DNA of 5,789 nucleotides, taken from NCBI GenBank assembly GCA_003451645.1, contig DMER01000184.1:5778-11566 (forward strand). The letters run 5' to 3'. Shown piece by piece: positions 1-5,789 of this stretch (positions are counted from its first letter, which is position 1; each line of letters begins with the position of its first letter). The translations under genes were made by a program, and so were the position numbers. The notes beneath the pieces are model-generated. The model worked only from the letters and a program-made list of their open reading frames with translations. It did not search any database and was not told the DNA's origin. This DNA comes from Alphaproteobacteria bacterium. GTDB lineage: Bacteria; Pseudomonadota; Alphaproteobacteria; Micropepsales; Micropepsaceae.

Positions 1-317
1 CCCGCGCACGCCCCCATGAACAGCGGCGCCACCCATGCCTTTAGTAAAGGCCAGTCGACCGCGCCCTTTTTGTCATGGCCCAGCGTCGAGCGAATGGCAG
101 TGGGCAGGATGCCCGCCAGAGACGTGCCAACCGCCAAAGGCATTGCGAGATCAGGCTCTACGCCCAAGACTTGCCAGACTTCGCTCAACACTGGCACGAT
201 AATAATGCCGCCGCCCACGCCAAACAGCCCGGCAAGCACACCGGCGATTAATCCGGAGACGGAGATTGCCGCACACAGAATGAGTAGCTCGCTCAAGGGC
301 ATGTTGGCGAGGGACAT
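1..317 (-). CDS. TauE/SafE-family membrane exporter (partial, N-terminal 105 residues)
   Basis: This is the N-terminal part of an inner-membrane transporter of the TauE/SafE (sulfite/organosulfonate exporter, formerly DUF81) family; the 3' end lies beyond the left edge. Translation from the ATG at 315-317 gives 105 codons with no stop. Residues 8-33 form a first hydrophobic membrane segment. They lead into the family's glycine-rich signature, GLFGVGGGIIIVP, at about residues 30-42. A second hydrophobic stretch follows (about 59-75, LAVGTSLAGILPTAI), then a basic loop (HDKKGAVDW) and the start of another helix (about 91-105). Signature and topology fit the family, but members export varied substrates, so sulfite, sulfoacetate or another anion cannot be chosen here. 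The start is 7 bp after the dusA stop on the same strand, suggesting co-transcription. A second in-frame ATG at 300-302 (Met6) is possible, and neither start has a strong ribosome binding site. Confidence 0.85.
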   Translation of the reverse strand, partial: MSLANMPLSELLILCAAISVSGLIAGVLAGLFGVGGGIIIVPVLSEVWQVLGVEPDLAMPLAVGTSLAGILPTAIRSTLGHDKKGAVDWPLLKAWVAPLFMGACA

Positions 318-324
318 GGCGTAC

Positions 325-1341
325 TCAGGCCGCCGTCCGGCCGGCGACGCTGAGCTGCGCGGTGTGGACCGCCTCCACGGCCTTGTCGACGACATCAAGG
401 CCCGCCTGCGGCAAGGGACCGAGTTCACTCAATATCCGCCGCCAAACCCGCGCGCCAGGCAGACCATTGAAGAGGCCCAAAATATGGCGGGTCATGGCAT
501 GCAAGGGAACCCCTTGGGCTAGCATGGCCGCAATATACTCCCGGTACTGAGCAACAATAGCCGCCCGATGAAACTCCGTATGCGGTTCTTCGGATAGGGC
601 GATGTGCAAACGCCTCAAGATCCAAGGATCCTGATAGGCGGCACGGCCTAGCATGACGCCATCCACGCCCGCCGCCAGCGCCGTTGTCACTGCCTCAACG
701 GCGGTCAATCCGCCATTGAGCACAATGGTCAGGTCCGGATGCTCCGACTTGAGCCGGTAGACGAGTTCATAGTCGAGTGGTGGCACGTCGCGGTTTTCGC
801 GCGGGCTCAAGCCCTTGAGCCATGCCTTGCGCGCATGGACAATGAACACGCGTGCCCCCGCGGCACTCACCAGGCGGACGAATTCTGGCAGCGCCGATAG
901 GGGGTCTTGCTCATCGACGCCGATGCGGCATTTGACGGTCACGGGAAGCGCGACCGCTGACCGCATCGCGGCAATACACTCGGCGACCAGGTTCGGCTCG
1001 CGCATCAGGCAGGCGCCAAAGCGGCCGGTCTGAACCCGGTCGGACGGGCAACCGACATTGAGGTTGATCTCCGCATAGCCCCAATCCTCACCAATCCGTG
1101 CGGCCTGCGCCAACGCCTCAGGGCCGGAGCCGCCCAATTGCAGGGCCACAGGCTGTTCGCGCGGATCAAAGTCCAGAAGCCGCTGCCGGTGCCCATGAAT
1201 GACCGCCCCGGTGGTGACCATCTCGGTATAAAGGCGCGCATGGGGTGCCAATAGGCGGTGGAAGACCCGGCAATGCCGGTCCGTCCACTCCATCATTGGT
1301 GCCACACACAGGCGATAGGGCGAGGTCTCACTCATCGGCAT
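325..1341 (-). CDS. dusA: tRNA-dihydrouridine(20/20a) synthase DusA
   Basis: FMN- and NADPH-dependent enzyme that reduces uridine in the tRNA D-loop, probably U20/U20a, in the cytoplasm. Numbering from the ATG at 1341 (338 aa, normal for DusA), the FMN-barrel start APMMEWTDRHCR is at about 14-25. NVGCPSDRVQTGRFGACLM, at about 95-113, contains the expected catalytic Cys98. VTVKCRIG follows at about 134-141. HARKAWLKGLSPRENR, at about 169-184, carries the conserved His. NGGL and VMLGRAAYQDPW, at about 209-240, are the phosphate-binding end of the barrel. The rest is the helical tRNA-binding domain. HARKAWLKGLSP and the APMMxWTDRH opening are DusA-like rather than DusB or DusC. The start is uncertain: TTG (1347), TTG (1344), ATG (1341) and ATG (1335) are all in frame with no clear Shine-Dalgarno; ATG-1335 would leave 336 aa beginning MSETSPYRL. 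It lies about 50 bp downstream of gyrA and 7 bp upstream of the exporter gene. Confidence 0.93.
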   Translation of the reverse strand: MPMSETSPYRLCVAPMMEWTDRHCRVFHRLLAPHARLYTEMVTTGAVIHGHRQRLLDFDPREQPVALQLGGSGPEALAQAARIGEDWGYAEINLNVGCPSDRVQTGRFGACLMREPNLVAECIAAMRSAVALPVTVKCRIGVDEQDPLSALPEFVRLVSAAGARVFIVHARKAWLKGLSPRENRDVPPLDYELVYRLKSEHPDLTIVLNGGLTAVEAVTTALAAGVDGVMLGRAAYQDPWILRRLHIALSEEPHTEFHRAAIVAQYREYIAAMLAQGVPLHAMTRHILGLFNGLPGARVWRRILSELGPLPQAGLDVVDKAVEAVHTAQLSVAGRTAA

Positions 1342-1392
1342 CAACAAAAACGCGATCGGAGCGGCTTAGGCAAGAAAAACTGCCCACGCTTG

Positions 1393-4155
1393 TTAACCGG
1401 CCGCGTCTGGCGCCTCCCCTTCCAGGCCCTCGGCATCGCCAATCCGCTCAACCGAAACGACCGACTCGCCATCGCTCAGCCGGAACACCGTGACCCCTTG
1501 TGTTGCGCGGCCTGCGATCCGTACATCGCCGACCGGACAACGAATGGTTTGCCCGCCATCGGAAATCAACATGATCTGGTCGCTATCCTCGACCGGGAAA
1601 GAGGCCACGATCACGCCGTTTCGGTCAGACATCGCCATGGCGACGATGCCCGACCCGCCGCGCCCCGTGACCCGGTACTCATAGGCGCTGGTGCGTTTGC
1701 CAAAGCCGCGCGCCGACAGGGTCAGAACAAATTGCTCATTCGCCCCCAACTCTGCATAACGCTCAGGGGTCAGCGCCAACTCCTCAACCGCGTCCTCCGC
1801 ATCGTCAACGGGCGCCGTGTCAGCATCCTCATCGCCCGCCGCGCGGCGCATTTGCGCAGCCTGCTTCAGATAAGCCCGCGCCTCCGCAGGCGTCGCGTCA
1901 ACATGGCGCAAGATGGCGGCCGAGACCACTTGCTCGCCGTCGTTCAGCTTGATCCCGCGCACACCCGTCGAGTCGCGCCCCTTGAAGACGCGGACATCCT
2001 CAACTGAGAAACGGATGCATTTGCCGCCCCGCGTCGTGAGCAGCACGTCGTCGCGCGCCGAACACAATTGCACGGCGATAATCGCATCGCCGTCCTCGAT
2101 TTTCATGGCGATCTTGCCATTGGCCTTCACAGAGGTGAAATCGGCAAGACTGTTGCGCCGGACGTCGCCGCTGCGCGTCGCGAACATCACGTCCATCCCC
2201 TCCCAATCGCTGTCTTTTTCGGGCAGCGGAAGGACCGTCGTGATTGTCTCGCCCTCCTTAAGTGGCAAGAGATTGACCAGCGCTTTGCCGCGCCCTTGCG
2301 GCGTCGACAAGGGCAGCCGCCAAACCTTGAGCACATAGGCCATGCCGGCGGAGGAGAAGAACAAGATCGGCGCATGGGTTGAGGCAACAAAGAGGCGTGT
2401 CACGAAATCCTCTTCGCGCGTGGTGACACCGGTGCGCCCGCGCCCGCCACGCGCCTGCACACGGTAGGCGCTAAGCGGCACCCGCTTGATTGCGCCCGCA
2501 TGGGTCACGGTGACCACCATATCCTCGCGCTGAATAAGGTCCTCATCCTCGACCTCGCCTTCCATTTCGACAAGTTGCGTGCGGCGCGGTGTCGCGAACT
2601 CAGCCTTCATGGCGGTCAATTCGTCGCGAATGATGCCCATCAGCTTGGAGCGCGAGCCCAGAATCTCAAGATAGTCTTTGATCTCGCCGCCCAATTTGGT
2701 GAGTTCACCGCCCAATTCATCGCGGCCCAAGCCGGTCAACCGGTGCAAGCGCAACTCAAGGATCGCGCGCGCCTGTTCCTCGGATAGGCGGATCATTCCG
2801 TCGCCGCCAATCACGTGCCGCGGATCGGCGATGAGGGCCACCAATGGCGCCATATCCTTGGCTGGCCACGCACGCTCCATGATGCGCGCGCGCGCAGTCG
2901 CAGGATCCGGTGACGTGCGGATGATGTGAATGAACTCGTCGATATTGGCGACCGCGATGGCAAGGCCCACTTGGATATGCGCCTTGTCCCGCGCCTGACG
3001 CAGGAGAAAGCGCATACGGCGCGCCACGACCTCTTCACGGAAATCGACAAAGGCCGTGATGACATCCTTGAGCCCAAGCAATTCCGGCCGTCCACGATTG
3101 AGCGCCAGCATGTTCACGCCAAACGAGATCTGCAGCTGCGTGAAGCGGAACAGTTGATTCAGCACCACATCTGCGACCGCATCACGCTTGAGTTCGATCA
3201 CTGAGCGCACACCTTGCCGGTCGCTCTCATCGCGCACCTCAGAGATGCCTTCGATCTTTTTCTCTTTGACCAGTTCGCCAATTTTCTCGATCAATTGCCC
3301 TTTGTTCACCTGATATGGAAATTCGGTGACAATGATCGCCTCGCGATCTTTGCGGATGGTCTCGATATGTGTTTTGGCGCGCACGATGATCGAACCGCGC
3401 CCGCGCTGGAGCGCTGCCCGCGCCGCGTTCTTGCCAATGATGAGGGCGCCTGTCGGGAAATCCGGACCCGGAACAATTTCCGCCAGCTGGTCCGGCGTCA
3501 CATCCGGATCATTGATATAGGCCAGACACGCATCGATCACTTCACCCAGATTATGCGGCGGAATATTGGTTGCCATGCCAACCGCAATGCCTGCCGAGCC
3601 ATTGACAAGCAGATTGGGATAGCGTGCGGGCAGCACCACCGGTTCCTTGAACTCGTTGGAATAGTTCATGGTATAGTCGACGGTATCGTTCTCAAGATCG
3701 TCGAGCAGCGCCATCGCCGCCTTTTCAAGGCGGGCCTCCGTATAGCGCTGCGCCGCCGGATTGTCCCCGTCCATTGAGCCGAAATTGCCCTGACCATCGA
3801 TGAGCGGCAACCGCATCGAGAAATGTTGCGCCAATCGCACCATGGCGTCATAGACGGCCAAATCACCATGGGGATGGTATTTGCCCATCACATCGCCCAC
3901 GACGCGCGCCGATTTCTTGTAAGGCTTTCCCGGCGTGAAGCCATTTTCATACATCGTATAGAGAATGCGCCGGTGCACCGGCTTCAGGCCATCGCGCACA
4001 TCGGGCAATGCACGCGCGACAATCACGCTCATTGCATAATCGAGATAGGAGCGCCGCATCTCCTCCTCGATGGTGATCGAGGCGCCATCGCGCCCCTGTC
4101 CGCCACCAGGTGGCGTCTTGGGGTCATCAGGCGGCGGGTTCTCAATCTCGCTCAT
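1393..4155 (-). CDS. gyrA: DNA gyrase subunit A
   Basis: Breakage-reunion subunit of DNA gyrase (A2B2 with GyrB), which introduces negative supercoils using ATP. It has 920 residues, typical for alphaproteobacteria. After a Pro/Gly/Asp-rich leader (about 1-25), the winged-helix/tower/coiled-coil core spans about 28-535. It includes [28 protein letters not shown] (36-63, read as two adjoining motifs), GKYHPHGD (91-98), and catalytic Tyr138 preceded by Arg137 in AAQRYTE. Ile190 matches the DNA-bending isoleucine. These lie a constant 16 residues after E. coli numbering, so Leu99 and Asp103 match Ser83 and Asp87; Leu at 99 is unusual. The C-terminal pinwheel (about 545-905) has a GyrA box variant QARGGRG at 567-573. 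An Asp/Glu/Ala-rich insert sits at about 752-803. ATG is the only reasonable start. The Shine-Dalgarno is weak (GGAT about 12 bp upstream, inside a palindrome). It follows ssb by 120 bp on the same strand. Confidence 0.98.
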   Translation of the reverse strand: MSEIENPPPDDPKTPPGGGQGRDGASITIEEEMRRSYLDYAMSVIVARALPDVRDGLKPVHRRILYTMYENGFTPGKPYKKSARVVGDVMGKYHPHGDLAVYDAMVRLAQHFSMRLPLIDGQGNFGSMDGDNPAAQRYTEARLEKAAMALLDDLENDTVDYTMNYSNEFKEPVVLPARYPNLLVNGSAGIAVGMATNIPPHNLGEVIDACLAYINDPDVTPDQLAEIVPGPDFPTGALIIGKNAARAALQRGRGSIIVRAKTHIETIRKDREAIIVTEFPYQVNKGQLIEKIGELVKEKKIEGISEVRDESDRQGVRSVIELKRDAVADVVLNQLFRFTQLQISFGVNMLALNRGRPELLGLKDVITAFVDFREEVVARRMRFLLRQARDKAHIQVGLAIAVANIDEFIHIIRTSPDPATARARIMERAWPAKDMAPLVALIADPRHVIGGDGMIRLSEEQARAILELRLHRLTGLGRDELGGELTKLGGEIKDYLEILGSRSKLMGIIRDELTAMKAEFATPRRTQLVEMEGEVEDEDLIQREDMVVTVTHAGAIKRVPLSAYRVQARGGRGRTGVTTREEDFVTRLFVASTHAPILFFSSAGMAYVLKVWRLPLSTPQGRGKALVNLLPLKEGETITTVLPLPEKDSDWEGMDVMFATRSGDVRRNSLADFTSVKANGKIAMKIEDGDAIIAVQLCSARDDVLLTTRGGKCIRFSVEDVRVFKGRDSTGVRGIKLNDGEQVVSAAILRHVDATPAEARAYLKQAAQMRRAAGDEDADTAPVDDAEDAVEELALTPERYAELGANEQFVLTLSARGFGKRTSAYEYRVTGRGGSGIVAMAMSDRNGVIVASFPVEDSDQIMLISDGGQTIRCPVGDVRIAGRATQGVTVFRLSDGESVVSVERIGDAEGLEGEAPDAAG

Positions 4156-4157
4156 AC

Positions 4158-4167
4158 GGATATATCC
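4158..4167. promoter_or_regulatory. 10-bp perfect palindrome covering the gyrA ribosome-binding position
   Basis: GGATATATCC is its own reverse complement and ends 2 bp upstream of the gyrA start codon. Its GGAT end on the minus strand is the only Shine-Dalgarno-like element for gyrA. It could be a protein-binding site or a small mRNA fold limiting ribosome access, or chance; no known operator is recognised. Confidence 0.25.
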
Positions 4168-4184
4168 ATTCTCAACACAGCAAA

Positions 4185-4292
4185 TCAGCCAGCGACCTTA
4201 CGGCCGCATATCATTCCACCGCAAGCAATCCACGCGGCCAAAATTACAAACACCACCAAACGAGGCGCTTGTGCCTCAGAATGGGATCTCAT
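4185..4292 (-). other. Candidate short ORF: 35-aa single-pass membrane peptide between ssb and gyrA
   Basis: An ATG at 4290-4292 overlaps the last codons of ssb in another frame. It opens a 35-codon frame ending in TGA at 4185-4187, so most of the ssb-gyrA gap is open. The product has a polar N-terminus ([11 protein letters not shown]), a hydrophobic core of about 14-17 residues (LVVFVILAAWIACGGM) and a basic end (GRKVAG). That is the make-up of a small single-pass membrane protein. A TTG inside the frame could give a shorter form. Against it, GAGG lies directly against the ATG, too close for good initiation, and a frame this short can be open by chance. I recognise no family. Translation is an inference only. 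Confidence 0.2.
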
Positions 4293-4734
4293 CCTCAGGA
4301 TCGGCACTATAATCTTGGCCCCCGCGCGCATCGGCAAGCTCACGCCGCGGCCCGGCCCCGCCACTGATCTGCCCCTCGCCGCTGCGCCCATCCAGCATCA
4401 CCAGTTCACCGCGGAACCGCTGGAGCACGATCTCCGTCGAGTACTTTTCCTGGCCCGATTGGTCGGTCCATTTGCGCGTCTGCAACTGCCCCTCTAGGTA
4501 GACCTTGGCCCCTTTGCGCAGATATTGCTCCGCTGTTTTGGCGATCTGCTCATTGAAGATCACCACCCGGTGCCACTCCGTGCGCTCCTTGCGCTCGCCC
4601 GAGGCCTTGTCGCGCCAGCTCTCAGAGGTCGCCACCGACAAATTGACCACCGGCTCGCCCGAGCCCATGCGCCGCACCTCCGGGTCCTTGCCCAGATTAC
4701 CCACCAAAATCACCTTGTTGACGCTGCCGGCCAT
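4276..4734 (-). CDS. ssb: Single-stranded DNA-binding protein SSB
   Basis: Homotetrameric protein that coats single-stranded DNA in replication, recombination and repair and recruits partner enzymes through its C-terminal tip. The product is 152 aa. Residues 4-113 form the OB fold, opening with [17 protein letters not shown] and including [13 protein letters not shown] and TEWHRVVIF. Trp40, Trp54, Phe60 and Trp89 match the DNA-stacking aromatics of E. coli [18 protein letters not shown] is nearly invariant in the family. The linker (about 114-143) is short and Gly/Arg-rich, without the Gln-rich repeats of enteric SSB. The tip is acidic and ends in EDEIPF, a variant of the usual DDDIPF that keeps the terminal Pro-Phe. 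The ATG at 4732-4734 is chosen because AAGGAAG lies about 8 bp upstream. An in-frame GTG at 4743 overlaps that site and is unlikely. It is divergent from uvrA with a shared LexA box and codirectional with gyrA. Confidence 0.97.
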   Translation of the reverse strand: MAGSVNKVILVGNLGKDPEVRRMGSGEPVVNLSVATSESWRDKASGERKERTEWHRVVIFNEQIAKTAEQYLRKGAKVYLEGQLQTRKWTDQSGQEKYSTEIVLQRFRGELVMLDGRSGEGQISGGAGPRRELADARGGQDYSADPEDEIPF

Positions 4735-4741
4735 AATCCAC

Positions 4742-4750
4742 ACTTCCTTC
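4742..4750 (-). promoter_or_regulatory. ssb ribosome binding site
   Basis: On the minus strand GGAAGGAAGT precedes the ssb ATG, with AAGGA about 9 bp from the start codon. This is the strongest Shine-Dalgarno in the window. It fixes the start at 4734 rather than the in-frame GTG at 4743, which lies within it. Confidence 0.7.
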
Positions 4751-4755
4751 CGAAT

Positions 4756-4786
4756 GTTCGCGCGCTATTGTCTTGTCCCTGCGAAC
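4756..4786. repeat. Inverted repeat GTTCGC / GCGAAC in the ssb leader
   Basis: Perfect 6-bp arms at 4756-4761 and 4781-4786 are separated by 19 bp, in the predicted ssb 5' leader just upstream of its ribosome binding site. The mRNA could fold into a weak hairpin there. The arms contain GTTC/GAAC, but in opposite orientation and at the wrong spacing for the alphaproteobacterial LexA box. Chance is possible. Confidence 0.25.
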
Positions 4787-4835
4787 GGATTGAGATTAAC
4801 CACTGCGAGGGCCCGAGCTTCAATGCACACGCCGC

Positions 4836-4865
4836 ATAATGTTCTTGATATGTTCCGAAAGTCAA
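4836..4865 (-). promoter_or_regulatory. Predicted ssb promoter
   Basis: On the minus strand, TTGACT (4865-4860) is followed after 18 bp by CATTAT (4841-4836), a good -35 and a fair -10 for the housekeeping sigma factor. This predicts transcription starting near 4829 and an untranslated leader of about 95 nt. The LexA box at 4841-4855 lies between the two elements, where bound repressor would block polymerase. Confidence 0.5.
4841..4855. promoter_or_regulatory. LexA (SOS) box shared by ssb and uvrA
   Basis: GTTC-TTGATAT-GTTC is an exact match to GTTC-N7-GTTC, the direct-repeat operator bound by alphaproteobacterial LexA; on the other strand it reads GAAC-N7-GAAC. It lies 106 bp upstream of the ssb start and 109 bp upstream of the uvrA start. 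It falls between the predicted -35 and -10 of ssb and overlaps the TTGATA candidate -35 of uvrA. One repressor site could therefore control both genes. The ssb-uvrA divergent pair under one LexA site is also known from E. coli, which uses a different box. Confidence 0.85.
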
Positions 4866-4873
4866 GCTAACAA
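4845..4873 (+). promoter_or_regulatory. Possible uvrA promoter
   Basis: TTGATA at 4845-4850 and TAACAA at 4868-4873 are separated by 17 bp and would start transcription near 4880. The -35 is inside the LexA box, which fits SOS repression. The -10 matches the consensus at only three positions. An alternative -10, CATAAT at 4835-4840, is a better hexamer but has no visible -35. Confidence 0.35.
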
Positions 4874-4875
4874 CG

Positions 4876-4888
4876 CACAAAGTTTGTG
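4876..4888. promoter_or_regulatory. 13-bp palindrome near the predicted uvrA transcription start
   Basis: CACAAA-G-TTTGTG is a perfect inverted repeat with 6-bp arms around one base. It lies just downstream of the candidate uvrA -10. It may be a regulator site or chance; I cannot assign it to a known protein. Confidence 0.25.
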
Positions 4889-4964
4889 GACGACTCAAGT
4901 CATTAGCGAAAATCCCTACGGCGCGGCCACGAGGCCCCTCAACGCGCAAGGACCTGCGAGAGCG

Positions 4965-5789
4965 ATGCAAAAGACGATTTCGGTGCGCGGCGCGCGCGAG
5001 CATAACCTTAAAAACGTCGATGTGGACATCCCGCGCGATCAGTTGGTGGTGATCACGGGGCTCTCGGGCTCGGGCAAGTCGTCGCTCGCCTTTGACACCA
5101 TCTATGCGGAGGGCCAACGGCGCTATGTCGAGAGCCTCTCGGCCTATGCACGTCAGTTCCTGGAGATGATGCAAAAGCCCGATGTCGATCACATCGACGG
5201 CCTTTCGCCCGCGATTTCAATCGAGCAGAAGACTACGTCGCGCAATCCGCGCTCGACCGTGGGCACGGTTACGGAGATTTATGACTATTTGCGCCTGCTC
5301 TTTGCGCGCGTTGGTGTGCCCTATTCGCCGGCCACTGGATTGCCGATTGAGAGCCAAACGGTCAGCCAGATGGCCGACCGCATTCTGGCGCTGCCGGAGG
5401 GGACCAGACTCTATCTCATCGCGCCGCTGATCCGTGGGCGCAAGGGCGAGTACAAGAAGGAGCTCGCCGATCTGCAAAAGCGCGGCTTCCAACGCGTGAA
5501 GATCAACGGCACCTTTTATGAAATCGACGAAGCCCCCCAACTCGACAAGAAAAAAAAGCACGACATTGATATTGTTGTGGATCGCTTGGTGGTGAGCCCC
5601 GATCTGGGCAATCGCTTGCCCGACAGTTTGGAGACCGCGCTGAAACTCGCCGATGGTATCGCGATCGCTGAGTTTGCTGACCGCAAGACGGAGGATGGGT
5701 CACCCGAACGGTTGATCTTTTCGGCCAAATTCGCCTGTCCTGTATCAGGGTTCACGATTGCCGAGATCGAGCCGCGGCTGTTCTCGTTC
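4965..5789 (+). CDS. uvrA: Excinuclease ABC subunit UvrA (partial, N-terminal 275 residues)
   Basis: UvrA is the dimeric ABC-type ATPase that scans DNA for damage and loads UvrB in nucleotide excision repair. The 275 codons here are open to the window edge; the full protein is usually about 950 residues. It opens with the family N-terminus, [20 protein letters not shown], at 5-24. The first Walker A is [10 protein letters not shown] at 31-40, with Lys38. [19 protein letters not shown] (47-65) and [20 protein letters not shown] (77-96) follow, the latter containing the Q-loop region. About 120-245 is the UvrB-binding region. The N-terminal zinc module begins at about 258 with CPVSGF, with Ser261 where many homologues have the second Cys. 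The ATG at 4965 matches the usual family start. AAGGA at 4948-4952 is a rather distant ribosome binding site (12 bp). The frame is open upstream to a TTG at 4884, so a 27-residue extension cannot be excluded. It is divergent from ssb across a LexA box. Confidence 0.97.
   Translation, partial: MQKTISVRGAREHNLKNVDVDIPRDQLVVITGLSGSGKSSLAFDTIYAEGQRRYVESLSAYARQFLEMMQKPDVDHIDGLSPAISIEQKTTSRNPRSTVGTVTEIYDYLRLLFARVGVPYSPATGLPIESQTVSQMADRILALPEGTRLYLIAPLIRGRKGEYKKELADLQKRGFQRVKINGTFYEIDEAPQLDKKKKHDIDIVVDRLVVSPDLGNRLPDSLETALKLADGIAIAEFADRKTEDGSPERLIFSAKFACPVSGFTIAEIEPRLFSF

Noticed and set aside
16..522. 168-codon plus-strand open frame opposite the exporter and dusA
   Set aside because: Antisense of two recognisable genes; no domain visible.
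1342..1392. Possible terminator between gyrA and dusA (GGCAG, T-rich loop, TTGCC)
   Set aside because: The stem is only 4-5 bp, the T run is in the loop instead of after it, and no stronger hairpin precedes the other T run.
1258..2007. 249-codon plus-strand open frame opposite the gyrA 3' end
   Set aside because: Antisense shadow of the gyrA C-terminal domain: low-complexity Arg/His-rich translation with no recognisable domain, fully overlapping a certain gene.
3214..3777. 187-codon plus-strand open frame opposite gyrA
   Set aside because: Lies over the most conserved part of gyrA; its His/Arg-rich composition is typical of antisense frames in GC-rich genes.
4195..4239. GGCCGC...GCGGCC inverted repeat in the ssb-gyrA gap as an ssb terminator
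   Set aside because: Arms of 6 bp lie more than 20 bp apart with no following T run; likely chance in GC-rich DNA.
3823..4497. 224-codon plus-strand open frame spanning the gyrA start, the gap and the ssb end
   Set aside because: Covers two certain genes on the other strand, has no family resemblance and no ribosome binding site.
4769..4778. Tandem TTGTC TTGTC in the ssb leader
   Set aside because: Only two 5-bp units, no third copy and no link to a known site.
4710..5192. 160-codon minus-strand open frame across the divergent region and uvrA start
   Set aside because: Its sequence is the antisense of uvrA and the control region; the LexA box and promoters explain the region better.
5217..5561. 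114-codon minus-strand open frame within uvrA
   Set aside because: Shadow of a conserved uvrA coding sequence.

Overview
The window looks like a piece of alphaproteobacterial chromosome. Three things point there. The base composition and third codon positions are GC-rich. GyrA has the long acidic insert in its C-terminal domain that I associate with alphaproteobacterial GyrA. The ssb/uvrA intergenic region carries a perfect GTTC-N7-GTTC LexA box, the alphaproteobacterial SOS operator. I cannot place the genus.

Layout from left to right. Positions 1-317 (minus) hold the N-terminal part of a TauE/SafE-family membrane exporter that runs off the left edge. Next, 7 bp away, is a complete dusA-type tRNA-dihydrouridine synthase (325-1341, minus). 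A gap of about 50 bp with no convincing terminator or promoter separates it from a complete gyrA (1393-4155, minus). A 120 bp gap holds a possible tiny membrane-peptide ORF and a 10 bp palindrome next to the gyrA start. Then comes a complete ssb (4276-4734, minus). A 230 bp divergent control region (4735-4964) follows, and the first 275 codons of uvrA (4965-5789, plus) run off the right edge.

ssb and uvrA are transcribed away from each other. A single LexA box at 4841-4855 lies almost exactly midway between their start codons. It sits inside the best ssb promoter and overlaps the best -35 candidate for uvrA, so DNA damage probably induces both genes together: UvrA for lesion recognition in nucleotide excision repair, SSB for protecting single-stranded DNA. 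ssb, gyrA, dusA and tauE all point the same way, and the last three may be partly co-transcribed. The joint theme is DNA repair and topology, with a tRNA-modification gene and a transporter attached downstream.

This is mostly a conserved housekeeping region, and I see no new multi-gene system, mobile element, CRISPR array or RNA gene. The points most worth a second look are the shared SOS operator, a leucine at the GyrA position equivalent to E. coli Ser83 (the main quinolone-resistance site), a possible 35-codon membrane-peptide ORF between ssb and gyrA, and a serine in place of a zinc-binding cysteine in UvrA.
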